This document shows positions 46,489 through 57,052 of a DNA stretch of 64,000 bases, one piece after another (position 1 is the stretch's first letter; every line of letters begins with the position of its first letter). Source of the stretch: Phycisphaerales bacterium (lineage in GTDB: Bacteria > Planctomycetota > Phycisphaerae > UBA1845 > Fen-1342); contig JADJXS010000001.1 in the NCBI GenBank assembly GCA_016710275.1, positions 3,472,001 through 3,536,000 on the forward strand, read 5' to 3'. Both the position numbers and the translations under genes were made by a program. The notes below the pieces were generated by a model that was not told the DNA's origin, made no database searches, and saw nothing but the letters and a program-made list of their open reading frames with translations.

Positions 46489-48369
46489 ATGAGTACCAAG
46501 CCCCCCCCCGCAGCCCGGTCCGCGCCGTCGAAATCGAAGATTTCCGCCGTCGAAGCGCTGGAGCGCCTGATCGCCGAGCTTCGATCCCGGGAAGCCGTCA
46601 TTCGCCAGGGCGGTGGCCAGCGCGGTATTGATCGTCAGCACAAGCTCGGCCGCCTCACCGCCCGTGAGCGCATCGCCCTGCTGGTGGACCGCAACACCGC
46701 ATTGCCGCGCACGCCGCCGCTCTCGCGCGAAACGCTGCGCAGCGGGCCGACGGCGCCGGCCGGCGCGGCCGTGCGCAGCGTGGTCGCCCCGCAACCGCTG
46801 AACCCGACGGATGCGCCCCTCCCGCTGCGCTCGTTCCTGGAACTGGGCCTGTGGGCGGCGGACGGCATGTATGCGGAGGCGGGCGGCGTGCCGGCAGCCG
46901 GTGTGGTCGTGGGCCTGGGACGGGTGGCGGGTCGGCTGTGCGTGATCGTTGCGAATGACGCGACCGTCAAGGCCGGCGCGTTCTTTCCCATGACCTGCAA
47001 GAAAGTGCTGCGGGCGCAGCGCTTCGCGATGGAAAACCACCTGCCGATTCTCTACCTCGTGGATTCGGCCGGCGTGTTTCTGCCGATGCAGGATGAGATT
47101 TTCCCTGATGAGGACGACTTCGGCAGAATCTTCCGCAACAACGCCGTGATCAGCGCGCGCGGCATTCCGCAAATCGCCGCGATCATGGGCAACTGCGTTG
47201 CCGGCGGCGGCTACCTGCCGGTGATGTGCGACACACTGCTGATGACCGAGGGGAGCGGCCTCTACCTGGCCGGCCCGGCGCTGGTGAAGGCCGCGATCGG
47301 CCAGGAAGCGACCAGCGAGGAGCTGGGCGGGGCGCTGATGCACGCGGCGGTCAGCGGCACGATCGACTATCGCGAGCCGAATGACGAGCTGTGCATCGAG
47401 CGGCTGCGACGGCTGGTCGGCAAGCTCGGAAGCGGCCTGCACACGCCCTTCAACCGCGCTGCGCCGTGCGACCCGGCCCGGCCGGCCGAACGCATTTTCG
47501 ACGTGGTTGCATCCGGCACAGGCAGCGCCGGCGTGCTGCACGGCGGCGCCCCGCCGGCGGGGGCGACGGTCAGTGCCGCCGACACGCGCGGCTCGCCGGA
47601 TGTGACCGTCGGGCAGTACGACGTGCGCGACCTGCTGGCTCACCTGGTCGATGCCGACACGTTCGATGAGTACAAGCCCGAGTACGGCCAGTCGATCGTC
47701 TGCGGGTTTGCCCGGCTGGACGGGTGGGCGGTGGCGATCGTCGCGAACCAGAAGAAGCAGGTGAAGCCGGCCCGCGGCGGCCTGCAGTTCGGCTCGGTGA
47801 TCTACGTGGACTCGGCGGACAAGGCGGCGCGGTTCATTCTCGACGCCAATCAGATGAAAACGCCGCTGCTGTTCATTCAGGACGTGAACGGCTTCATGGT
47901 CGGCCGCGACAGCGAGCAGGACGGCATCATCCGCGCCGGAGCGAAGCTGGTGAACGCGGTGAGCAACAGCGTCGTTCCCAAGATCACGCTGATTACTTCC
48001 GGCAGCTTCGGGGCGGGCAACTACGCGATGTGCGGAAAGGCGTATGACCCGCGCTTCCTGTATGCCTGGCCCTGCGCCAAATATGCGGTGATGGGAGCGG
48101 CCGCCGCCAGCAAGACGCTGCTGCAACTGGAGATCGACACGCTGCGGCGAAAGGGGCATGAGCCGCAGGACACCGAGCTGGCGGCATTGCAGCAGCGCAT
48201 CACGGAGCACTACGAAACTTCGATGGACATCCGGTACGGCGCTGCGCGCGGCTGGGTGGACGCGATCATTGAGCCGGCCCGCACGCGCGAGGTGCTGGCA
48301 CTGACGCTCGAGGCGGTGGCATACATCGGCGACCTGCCGGAGCTGCGGACCGGCGTTTTCCAGGTGTGA
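46489..48369 (+). CDS. Acyl-CoA carboxylase, carboxyltransferase (beta) subunit
   Basis: 626 residues. The two crotonase-like halves of the carboxyltransferase: HKLGRLTARERIALLVD, GVVVGLGRVAGRLCVIVAND and MGNCVAGGGYLPVMCD in the first; FARLDGWAVAIVANQKKQ, LLFIQDVNGFMVG and SGSFGAGNYAMCGKAYDPRFL in the second. The type is that of methylcrotonyl/propionyl/geranyl-CoA carboxylase beta. A Pro/Ala/Gly insertion at about 355-375 (GSAGVLHGGAPPAGATVSA) is unusual. The biotin subunit is not adjacent. ATG at 46489. Confidence 0.9.
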   Translation: MSTKPPPAARSAPSKSKISAVEALERLIAELRSREAVIRQGGGQRGIDRQHKLGRLTARERIALLVDRNTALPRTPPLSRETLRSGPTAPAGAAVRSVVAPQPLNPTDAPLPLRSFLELGLWAADGMYAEAGGVPAAGVVVGLGRVAGRLCVIVANDATVKAGAFFPMTCKKVLRAQRFAMENHLPILYLVDSAGVFLPMQDEIFPDEDDFGRIFRNNAVISARGIPQIAAIMGNCVAGGGYLPVMCDTLLMTEGSGLYLAGPALVKAAIGQEATSEELGGALMHAAVSGTIDYREPNDELCIERLRRLVGKLGSGLHTPFNRAAPCDPARPAERIFDVVASGTGSAGVLHGGAPPAGATVSAADTRGSPDVTVGQYDVRDLLAHLVDADTFDEYKPEYGQSIVCGFARLDGWAVAIVANQKKQVKPARGGLQFGSVIYVDSADKAARFILDANQMKTPLLFIQDVNGFMVGRDSEQDGIIRAGAKLVNAVSNSVVPKITLITSGSFGAGNYAMCGKAYDPRFLYAWPCAKYAVMGAAAASKTLLQLEIDTLRRKGHEPQDTELAALQQRITEHYETSMDIRYGAARGWVDAIIEPARTREVLALTLEAVAYIGDLPELRTGVFQV

Positions 48370-48558
48370 GGCCAACCCGGCGCCGCGATCGCAGCGGTGC
48401 AAGACCCCGGGAAATTCGACCGCCCAGTAACCCTGCCAAACGCGGTATGATGTTCGGCCTTCGTTAGCGGCGGACCGCGGGCCGGCGCTGGCGAATTCGA
48501 CCCCCGTCACGACGCGGGCGTCGCGAGTCGGCCTCCCGCTGCGAGCGAGTGATTGCAG

Positions 48559-51500
48559 ATGCCGGCGCGCACCCGTTCAGCCGCACGAACAGCCAGGCCG
48601 GGCGCCGCGCAGGAGGATGCTCCGCCGCGAAAGTCCCGGAAGCGCGCCGAATCGGACGCTGCCGCGGCATCGGCGACGGGCGCTGCCGCGTCAGGTGCTG
48701 TCGCCGCTTCCACCGAACTCGACCCGGCTGCGGCGGGCGCGGACGGGATTGGCCGCACACCAAAGACCGGGGAGCAACTCGCCACACCCACCGGCCCGGT
48801 GCGCTGGCTGTCCATTCGCGGGGCCAGGCAAAACAACCTCAAGGACATCACGGTCCACTTCCCTCTGGGGCGCTTCACGGTGGTGACCGGCGTTTCCGGG
48901 TCGGGAAAAAGCTCGCTCGTGACCGACATCCTCTACCCCGCTGGCCCGCCGCCTGAACGGCGCCGCGACGCAGGAGGGGACATACGGGGCGATCGACGGC
49001 GTTGAACACCTCGACAAGATCATCGCGATCGACCAGTCGCCGATCGGTCGGACGCCGCGCAGCAATCCTGCCACCTACATCAAGGTGTTTGACGAGATTC
49101 GCGACCTGTTCACGAAGCTTCCGGATTCCCAGTTGCGCGGCTACAAGCCGGGGCGTTTCAGCTTCAACGTCCCGGCCCGCGGCAAGGGCGGCGGGCGCTG
49201 TGAGGCCTGCGAGGGCAACGGCGCAAACCGCATCGAGATGGACTTTCTGGCGGACGTGTGGGTGCGCTGCCCGGTCTGCGAGGGGCGGCGCTTCAGCCGC
49301 GAGACGCTCCAGATCGCCTACAAGGGCCGCACCATCTCCGATGTGCTGAAAATGAGCGTCGAACAGGCGCTTGCGCACTTCGAGAACGTGCCGCGCATCG
49401 CGTCGATGCTGCGCACGCTGCACAGCGTCGGCCTCGATTACCTCGAACTCGGGCAGTCCAGCACCACCCTCTCCGGCGGCGAAGCGCAGCGCATCAAGCT
49501 GGCTCGCGAACTGGTGCGCCGCCCCACTGGCCGAACGCTGTACGTGCTGGATGAGCCGACCACCGGTCTGCACTTCGAGGATGTGCGGCGACTGCTGGCG
49601 GTGCTGCACGGTTTCGTCGACAGCGGTAACACCGTGGTCGTCATCGAGCACAACCTCGACGTCGTGCGCACCGCCGACTGGGTCATCGACCTGGGGCCGG
49701 AGGGCGGCGCGGCCGGCGGCCGGGTCGTCTGTGCCGGAACGCCGGAGACGGTCGCGGCCTGCGCAGACTCGCCCACCGGCGCAGCGCTGGCCGCCGAGCT
49801 GGGCGGCGAGCTGCGTCGCGGCGCTGCGCCGGCCGCGCTGCGGATGTCACAGGCGGACGCATCCCCTTATGACCCCGACCAGGTCACCGTCGTCGGAGCG
49901 CGGCAGCACAACCTCCGCGACCTGACCGTGCAGTTTCCGCGCAACCGCGTCACGGTCTGCACCGGCGTTTCCGGGTCGGGCAAGACCAGCTTCGCGATCG
50001 ACACGGTGTTCACCGAAGGCTATCGACGATACGTCGAATCGCTCTCGGCCTATGCGCGGCAATTCCTCGGGCAGATGGCCAAGCCGGCGGTCGATCACGT
50101 CGCGGGCCTCTCCCCGGCGATCTGCATCGAGCAGAAATCGGCCAGCCACAGCCCGCGCTCGACGGTCGGCACGATCACGGAGATCTATGACTACATGCGC
50201 GTGCTCTGGAGCCGCGCCGGCGTGCCGCACTGCCCGCAGTGCGATGTGCCGATCGGCGCGCAGACCATCGACGAGATCGTGGACCGCATCCTGGAATTGC
50301 CCGGCGGCGCGCCGATCGTGCTGCTCGCTCCGATCACGCTCGCCGATGGCGAAACGTGGAACACCGCCTTCGCCCGACTGCGGGCCAGCGGCTACGCGCG
50401 CGTGCGAATCGACGGCGAGATCGTCGAGACGGCGCATGCCGCCGCGATCGACGCCCGCCGCCGGCATCGAATCGAAGTCGTGATCGACCGCACGATCGTC
50501 CGTGCCCGGGCGCGGGCCCGCATCGCCGAAAGCGCCGAGCACGCGCTGGCCGTCGGCAACGGCGTGATGTCGCTGCTGGTCGAGGCCGTGGAGCTGGTGG
50601 AGCCGACCGGCGGCGAGGCTGAAGCGCAGACGGCGACGATCCGCCCGGCCCGCGAGGTCCGCTTCTCGCTGCGCTTCGCCTGCGGGCGCTGCGGCGCCAG
50701 CTACGAAGAGCTGTCGCCTCATCAGTACAGCTTCAACAGTGCCATGGGCTGGTGCGAGACCTGCGAGGGGCTGGGCGTGCAGCGCGGCGCACCGGTCTCC
50801 ACGCTGATCCCGCAACCGAAGAAGACGCTCTTCACCGGCGCGATCGCCGGCTGGTGGCAGATTTCGCGAAAATCCGCCTTTGGAAAGATGCTGGCTGCGC
50901 TTTGCCGCCGGATTGGAGTGCCGGCCGATGCGCCGTTGAGCGAGTGGACGACGCAGCAGGTCAACGCGCTGCTTTTCGGCCTGGATCGCAGCACGGACGG
51001 CGAGCGCACCGACCCGTGGATCGACGGCGGCGAGGCCTTCGGCCCGAACGGCGCCGTGCGGTTCCAGTGGCGCGGATTCTTCCCCGCGATCGACGCCGCC
51101 ACCCGCGCCAACGTCGGCATGCGCCATCGCCTGCGCAACGCCGTTACCGAGATTCCCTGCCTCGCCTGCCGCGGAGGGCGCATCCGCCCCGACGCCGCCG
51201 CGACGCGCTTCGGCGGGCGGACGATCGTCGAAGTGTCGCGACTGCCGCTGGCGGCGGCGGCCAGGTTCTTCGACGAGCTGCGGCTCTCGAAGGAGCAGCG
51301 GCAGGTCAGCGGCGAATTGCTGCGCGAAGTTCGTCAGCGCCTGGCATTTCTGCTGGACGTGGGCCTCGATTACCTCACGCTGCACCGCGCCGCGCCGTCG
51401 CTGTCCGGAGGCGAGTCACAGCGGATTCGTCTGGCAAGCCAAGCTCGGCAGCGGGCTTTCCGGCGTTCTGTATGTACTGGACGAGCCGACGATCGGCCTT

Positions 51501-53594
51501 CATCCGCGCGACACGCAGCGGCTTATCCGGGCGCTGCTCAAGCTGCGCGACCTGGGCAACACGCTGCTGATGGTCGAGCACGATCGCGACGTGATGCGCT
51601 GCGCCGACCTGCTGCTCGACTTCGGCCCGCGCGCCGGCAACGACGGCGGGCGGATCGTCGCGCGCTCGACGCCCGCTGAGCTATCCGCTCCCGCGGTCCG
51701 CCGGACTGCGGATGCAGGCGCGGATTCGGAAGCGTCCGAGTCTCTCACGCAGAAGTATCTCCGCGGCGCGACCGCCGTCGGCGTGCCCTCCAATCGCCGC
51801 CCGGTTCAACCCTGGACGCCGCCACCCGCCCGTGAGGAACCGCCTCCCATGCGCGGCGGTGGCCGGGCAAACCGCCTGCCTACTCTGCGTGAGTTCTTCT
51901 TGCGCAATGCCCGCGCATCGGGACTCGGGCGTGCCCTGGAACCGGCTCGCGACAACGCCGACGCGCTGCGCTGGCTGGTGATTCGCGCAGCGCGCCAGAA
52001 CAACCTGAAAAACATCGACGTGCCGATCCCGCTGGGGCGGCTGGTCTGCGTCACCGGCGTGTCCGGCTCCGGGAAAAGTTCGCTGATCAACGACATTCTG
52101 CATCCCGCGCTGGCCGCCGCGCTGCATCGCGCGGATGCAACGCCGGGCGATCACGCCGGCATCGATGGCGTCGAGTTCCTCGACAAGGTCGTCAATGTCG
52201 ATCAATCCCCGCTGGGCGCGACCCCCTCCAGCAACCCCGCCACGTACACCGGCGCATTCGACCTTATCCGGGAGCTGTTTGCGCGCGTGCCGGACGCCAA
52301 GCTTCGCGGCTTCAACGCGAATCGCTTCTCCTTCAACCGGCCGGGCGGACGCTGCGAAGCCTGCGAGGGACAGGGCCGCCGCCGCATCGAGATGCACTTC
52401 ATGCCGGACGTCTGGGTGGAGTGCGAGGTCTGTCGCGGCCGGCGCTATGAACCCGAAACGCTGAACGTCCGCTTTCGCGGAAAAAACATCGCCGAGCTTC
52501 TCGACATGCGCGTCGCCGACGCACTGGCGCTGCTCGAGGCGGTGCCCAAGGTGCGGCGCGTGCTTCAGACGCTTGCCGACGTCGGACTCGAATATCTCGC
52601 GCTCGGCCAGCCGGCGCCGACGCTCTCCGGCGGCGAGGCACAGCGCGTGAAGCTGGCCGCCGAGCTGAGCCGGCCCGCGACCGGCAGGACGCTCTACATC
52701 CTCGATGAGCCGACCACCGGTCTGCACTTCGAGGATGTCCGCAAATTGCTCGAAGTGCTGCACCGGCTCGTGGACCTCGGCAACAGCGTGCTGGTGGTTG
52801 AGCACAATCTCGACGTCATCAAGTCGGCCGACTGGCTGATCGAACTGGGGCCGGAGGCGGGCGACGCCGGGGGGTATCTCGTCGCCAGCGGCTCACCCGA
52901 ACAGCTCGTCGCACTCGCCGGTGGAGCGGAAGCCGGTAGCGCCGTTGTCAGTGGCGTCTGTCACACCGGCGCTTCCCTTGCCCCGATCCTCGAAGCCGGC
53001 CCGCATATCCAGCGCCGGCGATTCGATCCTCTTGAGCACGCCCGGGCCGAGGTCGCCGTGCAGCGCGCCGGCTTTGGCGGCGTCGGACGCGACACGCGCA
53101 TGCCCTGGCAGATCGACGGTCGCAAATGGCACCTCACCAGCCGAAAGAGCCGCGACGGCCATCCACGACACTGGAGCACGGATGTCATTCCGCTCGTCGA
53201 GAAGATGATCCACGACAGCCACCCGGGGCGCTTCGCGCCGACCGCCTGGGATGACCAGGCCAGCGTCGAGATTACGGGGGTGAATGCCGCGGCGTGGTTC
53301 TGGCACGCGCTGACCGGCGGACGCTGGCTGTGCGACATGTACTTCCGGGTGCCGCCGGATACCTTCAACGGGCCGAGACTGGCCCGCGTGCTGAAGCTCA
53401 AGACGCTCGACGAGCGTGACGACATTCCGGCGTACGGCAATTGGTCGCGGGTGGATGTGCGCGAGCGGCAGGGTCCGCTTGAGGCCGTGGCCGTATACGT
53501 TCACGACTGCCGTGAGATCGATACGCCGGCTTTCCGGCGGTTTGTGAAGGAGGCGGCAGCGGCCTATCTCGAGTGGCTGGATGGCGGCCGGTAG
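48559..53594 (+). pseudogene. uvrA: Three-module UvrA-like ATPase, frameshifted
   Basis: Reads in three frames: 48559 to about 48940, then to about 51442, then to 53594. Module 1 (P-loop GVSGSGKSS at 48889; LSGGEAQR at about 49471; YVLDEPTTGLH at about 49541) looks like a UvrA C-terminal half with its CEACEGNG/CPVCEG zinc site. Module 2 (P-loop at about 49963; LSGGESQR at about 51403; YVLDEPTIGLH at about 51470) is an N-terminal half. Module 3 (P-loop at about 52059; LSGGEAQR at about 52624; YILDEPTTGLH at about 52693) is again a C-terminal half. A 220-residue C-terminal domain (about 52930-53594) is unknown to me. First shift: CCCGCTGGCC lacks the GC that module 3 has (CCCGCGCTGGCC). Second: GCCAAGCTC has an extra A. 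Corrected, it would be about 1,678 residues. Could be decay or sequence error. Confidence 0.8.
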
Positions 53595-53678
53595 CCGTTT
53601 GATGCGGGCATCCTGGCGGCACCCCTGCCCGGCATCCGGCCGAATCCGTGCCTGAAATCCTGATTCGCTCGCCGCGCG

Positions 53679-53708
53679 TGTAACCTCGACCGCGTCTGGC
53701 GAGTCAAA
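53679..53708 (+). promoter_or_regulatory. ECF-type promoter before the sigma gene
   Basis: TGTAACCT (53679-53686), 16 bases, GTCAAA (53703-53708) resembles the AAC...CGTC layout of ECF-sigma promoters. It would fit autoregulation of the gene at 53738. Confidence 0.35.
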
Positions 53709-53737
53709 GCGGTCGAACGGCAACGGAGACGCTCGTG

Positions 53738-54403
53738 ATGACGCATGTGTCGCGCAACGCGCGAAGCCGCAGGGTCCACTCGCCTACGCAGCCGGTCGAC
53801 GGCGGACCCGCCCAGGCCGCCGCGCCGGATCCCCGCCTCGAGGCCCTGGCTCGCGGCGACCCCGCCGCTTTCGAGGCGCTCGTGCGGGGCGAGGCGGGAC
53901 GAATGCTGGCCGTGGCGCGGCGCATCCTCGGCAATGAGCACGACGCCCACGACGCCGTGCAGGACGCCTTTGTGTCGGCGCTGCGGGCGCTGCCGAGATT
54001 CGCCGGCCAATCCAGCCTGTCCACCTGGTTGCACCGCATCGCCATCAACGCGGCGCTCATGAAGCTCCGCACGCGGCGCAGCCGGCCGCAGGTGTCGATC
54101 GAATCGCTGCAGCCGCGCTTCATCGAAGACGGGCACCACGCCGATCCGGTCGATTCGTGGAGCACGGCGCCCGACGCGCGGGCCATGACCGCCGAAGCGC
54201 GGGAGTTCGTGCGCGACGCGATCGAGCGTCTGCCCGAGACGCATCGCACGGTGCTGCTGCTGCGCGACATCGAGGAGCTGGACACGCGCCAGACCGCCGA
54301 ATTGCTGGAGATCGACCCCGGAACCGTCAAGGTGCGGCTGCACCGGGCGCGGCTGGCGCTGCGCCAACTGCTGAACGAGCAATACAAGGGAGGGTTGCAA
54401 TGA
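53738..54403 (+). CDS. ECF-type RNA polymerase sigma factor
   Basis: 221 residues. Sigma region 2 (VARRILGNEHDAHDAVQDAFVSA, STWLHRIAINAALMKLR) and region 4 (AIERLPETHRTVLLLRDIEEL, LLEIDPGTVKVRLHRARLAL). An N-terminal Pro/Ala-rich leader of about 30 residues. GGAGA precedes the ATG. Overlaps the anti-sigma gene by 4 bases. It directs a subset of promoters under stress; the target set cannot be seen here. Confidence 0.93.
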   Translation: MTHVSRNARSRRVHSPTQPVDGGPAQAAAPDPRLEALARGDPAAFEALVRGEAGRMLAVARRILGNEHDAHDAVQDAFVSALRALPRFAGQSSLSTWLHRIAINAALMKLRTRRSRPQVSIESLQPRFIEDGHHADPVDSWSTAPDARAMTAEAREFVRDAIERLPETHRTVLLLRDIEELDTRQTAELLEIDPGTVKVRLHRARLALRQLLNEQYKGGLQ

Positions 54404-54675
54404 CCTGCCGCGAAGTGGCCGAGTTTCTGTCGGATTACGTCGAAGGGCGCATGGACCCCGCGCTGCGCGAGCGATTCGCCGGCCACCTGGCCGAGTGCCC
54501 GCCGTGCGTGACCTATCTCGACTCGTTCCAAACAACGATCTCACTGGCGAAGGCGGCCTGCGGCGGCGGGCCTGCGGGCGACCCGCAGCCGCCCGAGGGG
54601 CTGGTGTCGGCGATACTGGCGGCCCGGGAGAAATGGGACGGCGCGCAGCGCGAGTCAGACTCGCGTTCCGGGTGA
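54400..54675 (+). CDS. Zinc-binding anti-sigma factor (zf-HC2)
   Basis: 91 residues, soluble. MTCREVAEFLSDYVEG and FAGHLAECPPCVTYLDSF form the HxxxCxxC anti-sigma zinc finger. It presumably sequesters the upstream sigma; the missing membrane helix means it is a cytoplasmic type, possibly redox-sensing. Translation is coupled by the ATGA overlap. Its end overlaps the opposite-strand gene by 21 bases. Confidence 0.88.
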   Translation: MTCREVAEFLSDYVEGRMDPALRERFAGHLAECPPCVTYLDSFQTTISLAKAACGGGPAGDPQPPEGLVSAILAAREKWDGAQRESDSRSG

Positions 54676-55314
54676 TGGTCCGCGCCTCGCCATGGGGCGC
54701 CCGCATTCCGGGCAGCGATCACTGACGATGCCGATCAGCGAGTATCCGCAGTGTCGGCAGCAGTCGGCTCCGAACCGGCGGCGATGGGCGCTCCGTGCGA
54801 GCACCGCGCCGGTCGCTCCACATACGATCGCGACCAGCCACAGGGGCGCCGACAGGCGCACCCCGGATTGGGGGCCGGATTGAGTGCGGACTCCCGCGCC
54901 CCAGGCGTACCAGTTCAGTAATCCCGAGAAGTGCATTACTTCCGCACGAATCTTGTCGTCCGGGCTCGTTCGATAGACGAAGGCGTCCAGTTCAAGACCC
55001 GGCTCCGAAATCCCCCACCCCATCAAACCCATGCGGGTGCTGTGGATGCTCCCGGCATGAACATGCGCGGACCCGTGGGACAGCCAGACGCCGCACTCGA
55101 TTGCTGTGGCGGCGGAGTCGCGCTCCTGGCTCGCTGAAAAGTGAACGTATCCAGCGCTCGCATGCGGAGCCCACCAATAGGAGACCGGCCACAGGACGAG
55201 CGACGCGGCCCCGGTCAGCAGCATGGCCCATGCCAACAGCACCCGAACCGCGATGCAGAGTCGCCCAGTCGAGGGCTTGACAGGGGCGATCGGTGGCGGA
55301 ACGCCGGCGGACAT
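54655..55314 (-). CDS. Membrane protein with C-terminal zinc ribbon
   Basis: 219 residues. One helix near 25-50 (IAVRVLLAWAMLLTGAASLVLWP), an extracytoplasmic middle, a second helix (APLWLVAIVCGATGAVLA) and a C-terminal CCRHCGYSLIGIVSDRCPECG. The ribbon is a hallmark of planctomycete proteins of unknown function. Start at 55314 (AAGG nearby). Convergent with the anti-sigma gene. Confidence 0.65.
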   Translation of the reverse strand: MSAGVPPPIAPVKPSTGRLCIAVRVLLAWAMLLTGAASLVLWPVSYWWAPHASAGYVHFSASQERDSAATAIECGVWLSHGSAHVHAGSIHSTRMGLMGWGISEPGLELDAFVYRTSPDDKIRAEVMHFSGLLNWYAWGAGVRTQSGPQSGVRLSAPLWLVAIVCGATGAVLARSAHRRRFGADCCRHCGYSLIGIVSDRCPECGRPMARRGPSPGTRV

Positions 55315-55594
55315 CAAGCCTTCACACTCCCCGGTTTGAGGGCCCAAGGCGCGGCACCTCGGCTGCTTCGGTGACTGGGATTCCACCACCTCAGGAAATG
55401 CCGCGGCCGGTTCAATGTGCCGGGGCTTGGGCGCCGCTCACGGCCCCTTGCTCGTCCTGCACGAATGCGCAGATGGCGACCCCGGCCGAAGACGTCGCGG
55501 GCCGCGGCGCTTGAGAAGCGCAACGGCCCGCGAGTTCATTTCTGTTGAATCGGACGCGGCGTCATCCGCGGCCGGACGCACCGATGAACCCGTG

Positions 55595-56989
55595 TCAGCG
55601 CCGACGACGGCCCAGTGCCAGCACCAGCGGCGCCAGAGCGCCAAAGGCGAGGCCGGCGCCGCAAGCGCCCGGGGCGGCGAGCGGAGCCGCGAAGGCGTCG
55701 GCCGAGTCTGCGGAAGCGGACGGGTTCTGCGCCACCGTTCCGGAGACGGTGGAGGTCGATACGGTGACCGAAATCGCGGCGGTCGAGGAAGCCTCTCCGT
55801 CGTTGACGATCAGGCGGAAGTGGAACGTGCCGGCCTTGATTGCCTGCCAGTTCACGACCGGCTGACTGACGCCGGAGAGCGGCTGGAACGCACGCTCGAC
55901 CTCGGACGCCGGCAGCTTGCCGCCCAGTTCGTCCGTCTGAACCCAACGGAAGGTCAGCGCGTCCCCATCCGGATCGGTCGAGGAAGTGCCGTCCAGCGTG
56001 ATCGCCGAACCGACCACCACGGCGCCCGACGGCCCGATGATGCGCGCACTCGGAGCACGATTCGGAGGAATCGCCGACACGACCGTGACTTTGACCGTAT
56101 CCGTGCTGGGCAGCGGGTTCACGCCGTCCGACACGCTGAGACGGAACACATACTCGCCCACGGAGTTCAGCGTGATCTCGCCGAACTCAGGCCGCTGCAC
56201 CGGGCTGCGCACCACCGGATCCACGCGTTCGGGGCCGGAGATCCACTCCCAGACATACGTGAGCGTGTCCTTCTCGAAGACGTTGGGGTCGCGCGGATCG
56301 AAGCCCGTATTCGTGCTGTCGGTCGTGCGGCTGCCGTCCAGCTCGAACGTGGTCCCCGCGACGACTCGCCGATCCGAACCGGCGTCGGCGAAGGGCGGCG
56401 GATTCTTCGGATTGGCGGCGGGATTCTCCACGACGTTGAGCGTCGCGGTCGCCTGGCGCGGCGGAATCTCCTCGAGATTCTGATCCGGATTGATGACCTC
56501 GAAGATCAGCGTGTAGCGTACGTCGAAGACGATCTCACCACGAAGACGGGCCTGGTTTCGCCCGGCAAACTCAGGAACCTGAAGGGTCACGACCACCGGC
56601 ACCGGAATCGCGGCGCCAGGGTTGTTGGCGGCGAACCCGAACTGCCGCGATGTGCCGGTCACGGCCGGGATCGAGGGTGCGGGCGACGGGATGTACGGGG
56701 CCGCGAGGGCCGAAAAACGCAGAAGGACCGGCTGATCGGCTTCGGGGTCGATCCAGTCGGGGTCGATGACGTTCAAGGTCACGGCGATGATGTCAAGCTC
56801 CGCCGCAAGGTCCGTGGCGAAGTTGAACGGAACAGGCGCCGCGAACGGTCCGCCGGGGTTGCCCGTCAGATTGCGACTGATCGTCGCACTGTCAATCGTG
56901 ACGCCCGGAGGCTGTTCCTGTGCCATGGCAGCAACCGTTCCAAGGGCCGCGACGGCGATCAGTGCCGCTCGATTCCATCGAATCAACAT
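55595..56989 (-). CDS. Exported PKD-like protein with Cys/Arg C-terminal sorting signal
   Basis: 464 residues. A signal peptide (about 1-24, VAAMAQE end). The middle includes two PKD/REJ-like domains: ADAGSDRRVVAGTTFELDGS with DTLTYVWEWISG, and ARIIGPSGAVVVGSAITLDG with DALTFRWVQT. The C-terminus is ACGAGLAFGALAPLVLALGR and further Args: Cys-Gly-Ala-Gly, hydrophobic helix, Arg cluster, a sorting signal unlike the VPEP type. GGAGG before the ATG at 56989. Last gene of the lipoprotein cluster. Confidence 0.75.
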   Translation of the reverse strand: MLIRWNRAALIAVAALGTVAAMAQEQPPGVTIDSATISRNLTGNPGGPFAAPVPFNFATDLAAELDIIAVTLNVIDPDWIDPEADQPVLLRFSALAAPYIPSPAPSIPAVTGTSRQFGFAANNPGAAIPVPVVVTLQVPEFAGRNQARLRGEIVFDVRYTLIFEVINPDQNLEEIPPRQATATLNVVENPAANPKNPPPFADAGSDRRVVAGTTFELDGSRTTDSTNTGFDPRDPNVFEKDTLTYVWEWISGPERVDPVVRSPVQRPEFGEITLNSVGEYVFRLSVSDGVNPLPSTDTVKVTVVSAIPPNRAPSARIIGPSGAVVVGSAITLDGTSSTDPDGDALTFRWVQTDELGGKLPASEVERAFQPLSGVSQPVVNWQAIKAGTFHFRLIVNDGEASSTAAISVTVSTSTVSGTVAQNPSASADSADAFAAPLAAPGACGAGLAFGALAPLVLALGRRRR

Positions 56990-57052
56990 GTAGCCAACCT
57001 CCGCTGCTCGCACACGACATTGTATCGTCGTGCCGTGTGTCCCCCGATCGGA

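Noticed and set aside
46351..48510. Long open frame on the minus strand running from 48510 into the substrate-binding protein gene
   Set aside because: It is antisense to the carboxyltransferase gene, whose codon pattern and family motifs are clear; the protein it would give is Arg/His-rich with no motifs. The real gene begins at the GTG at 46350.
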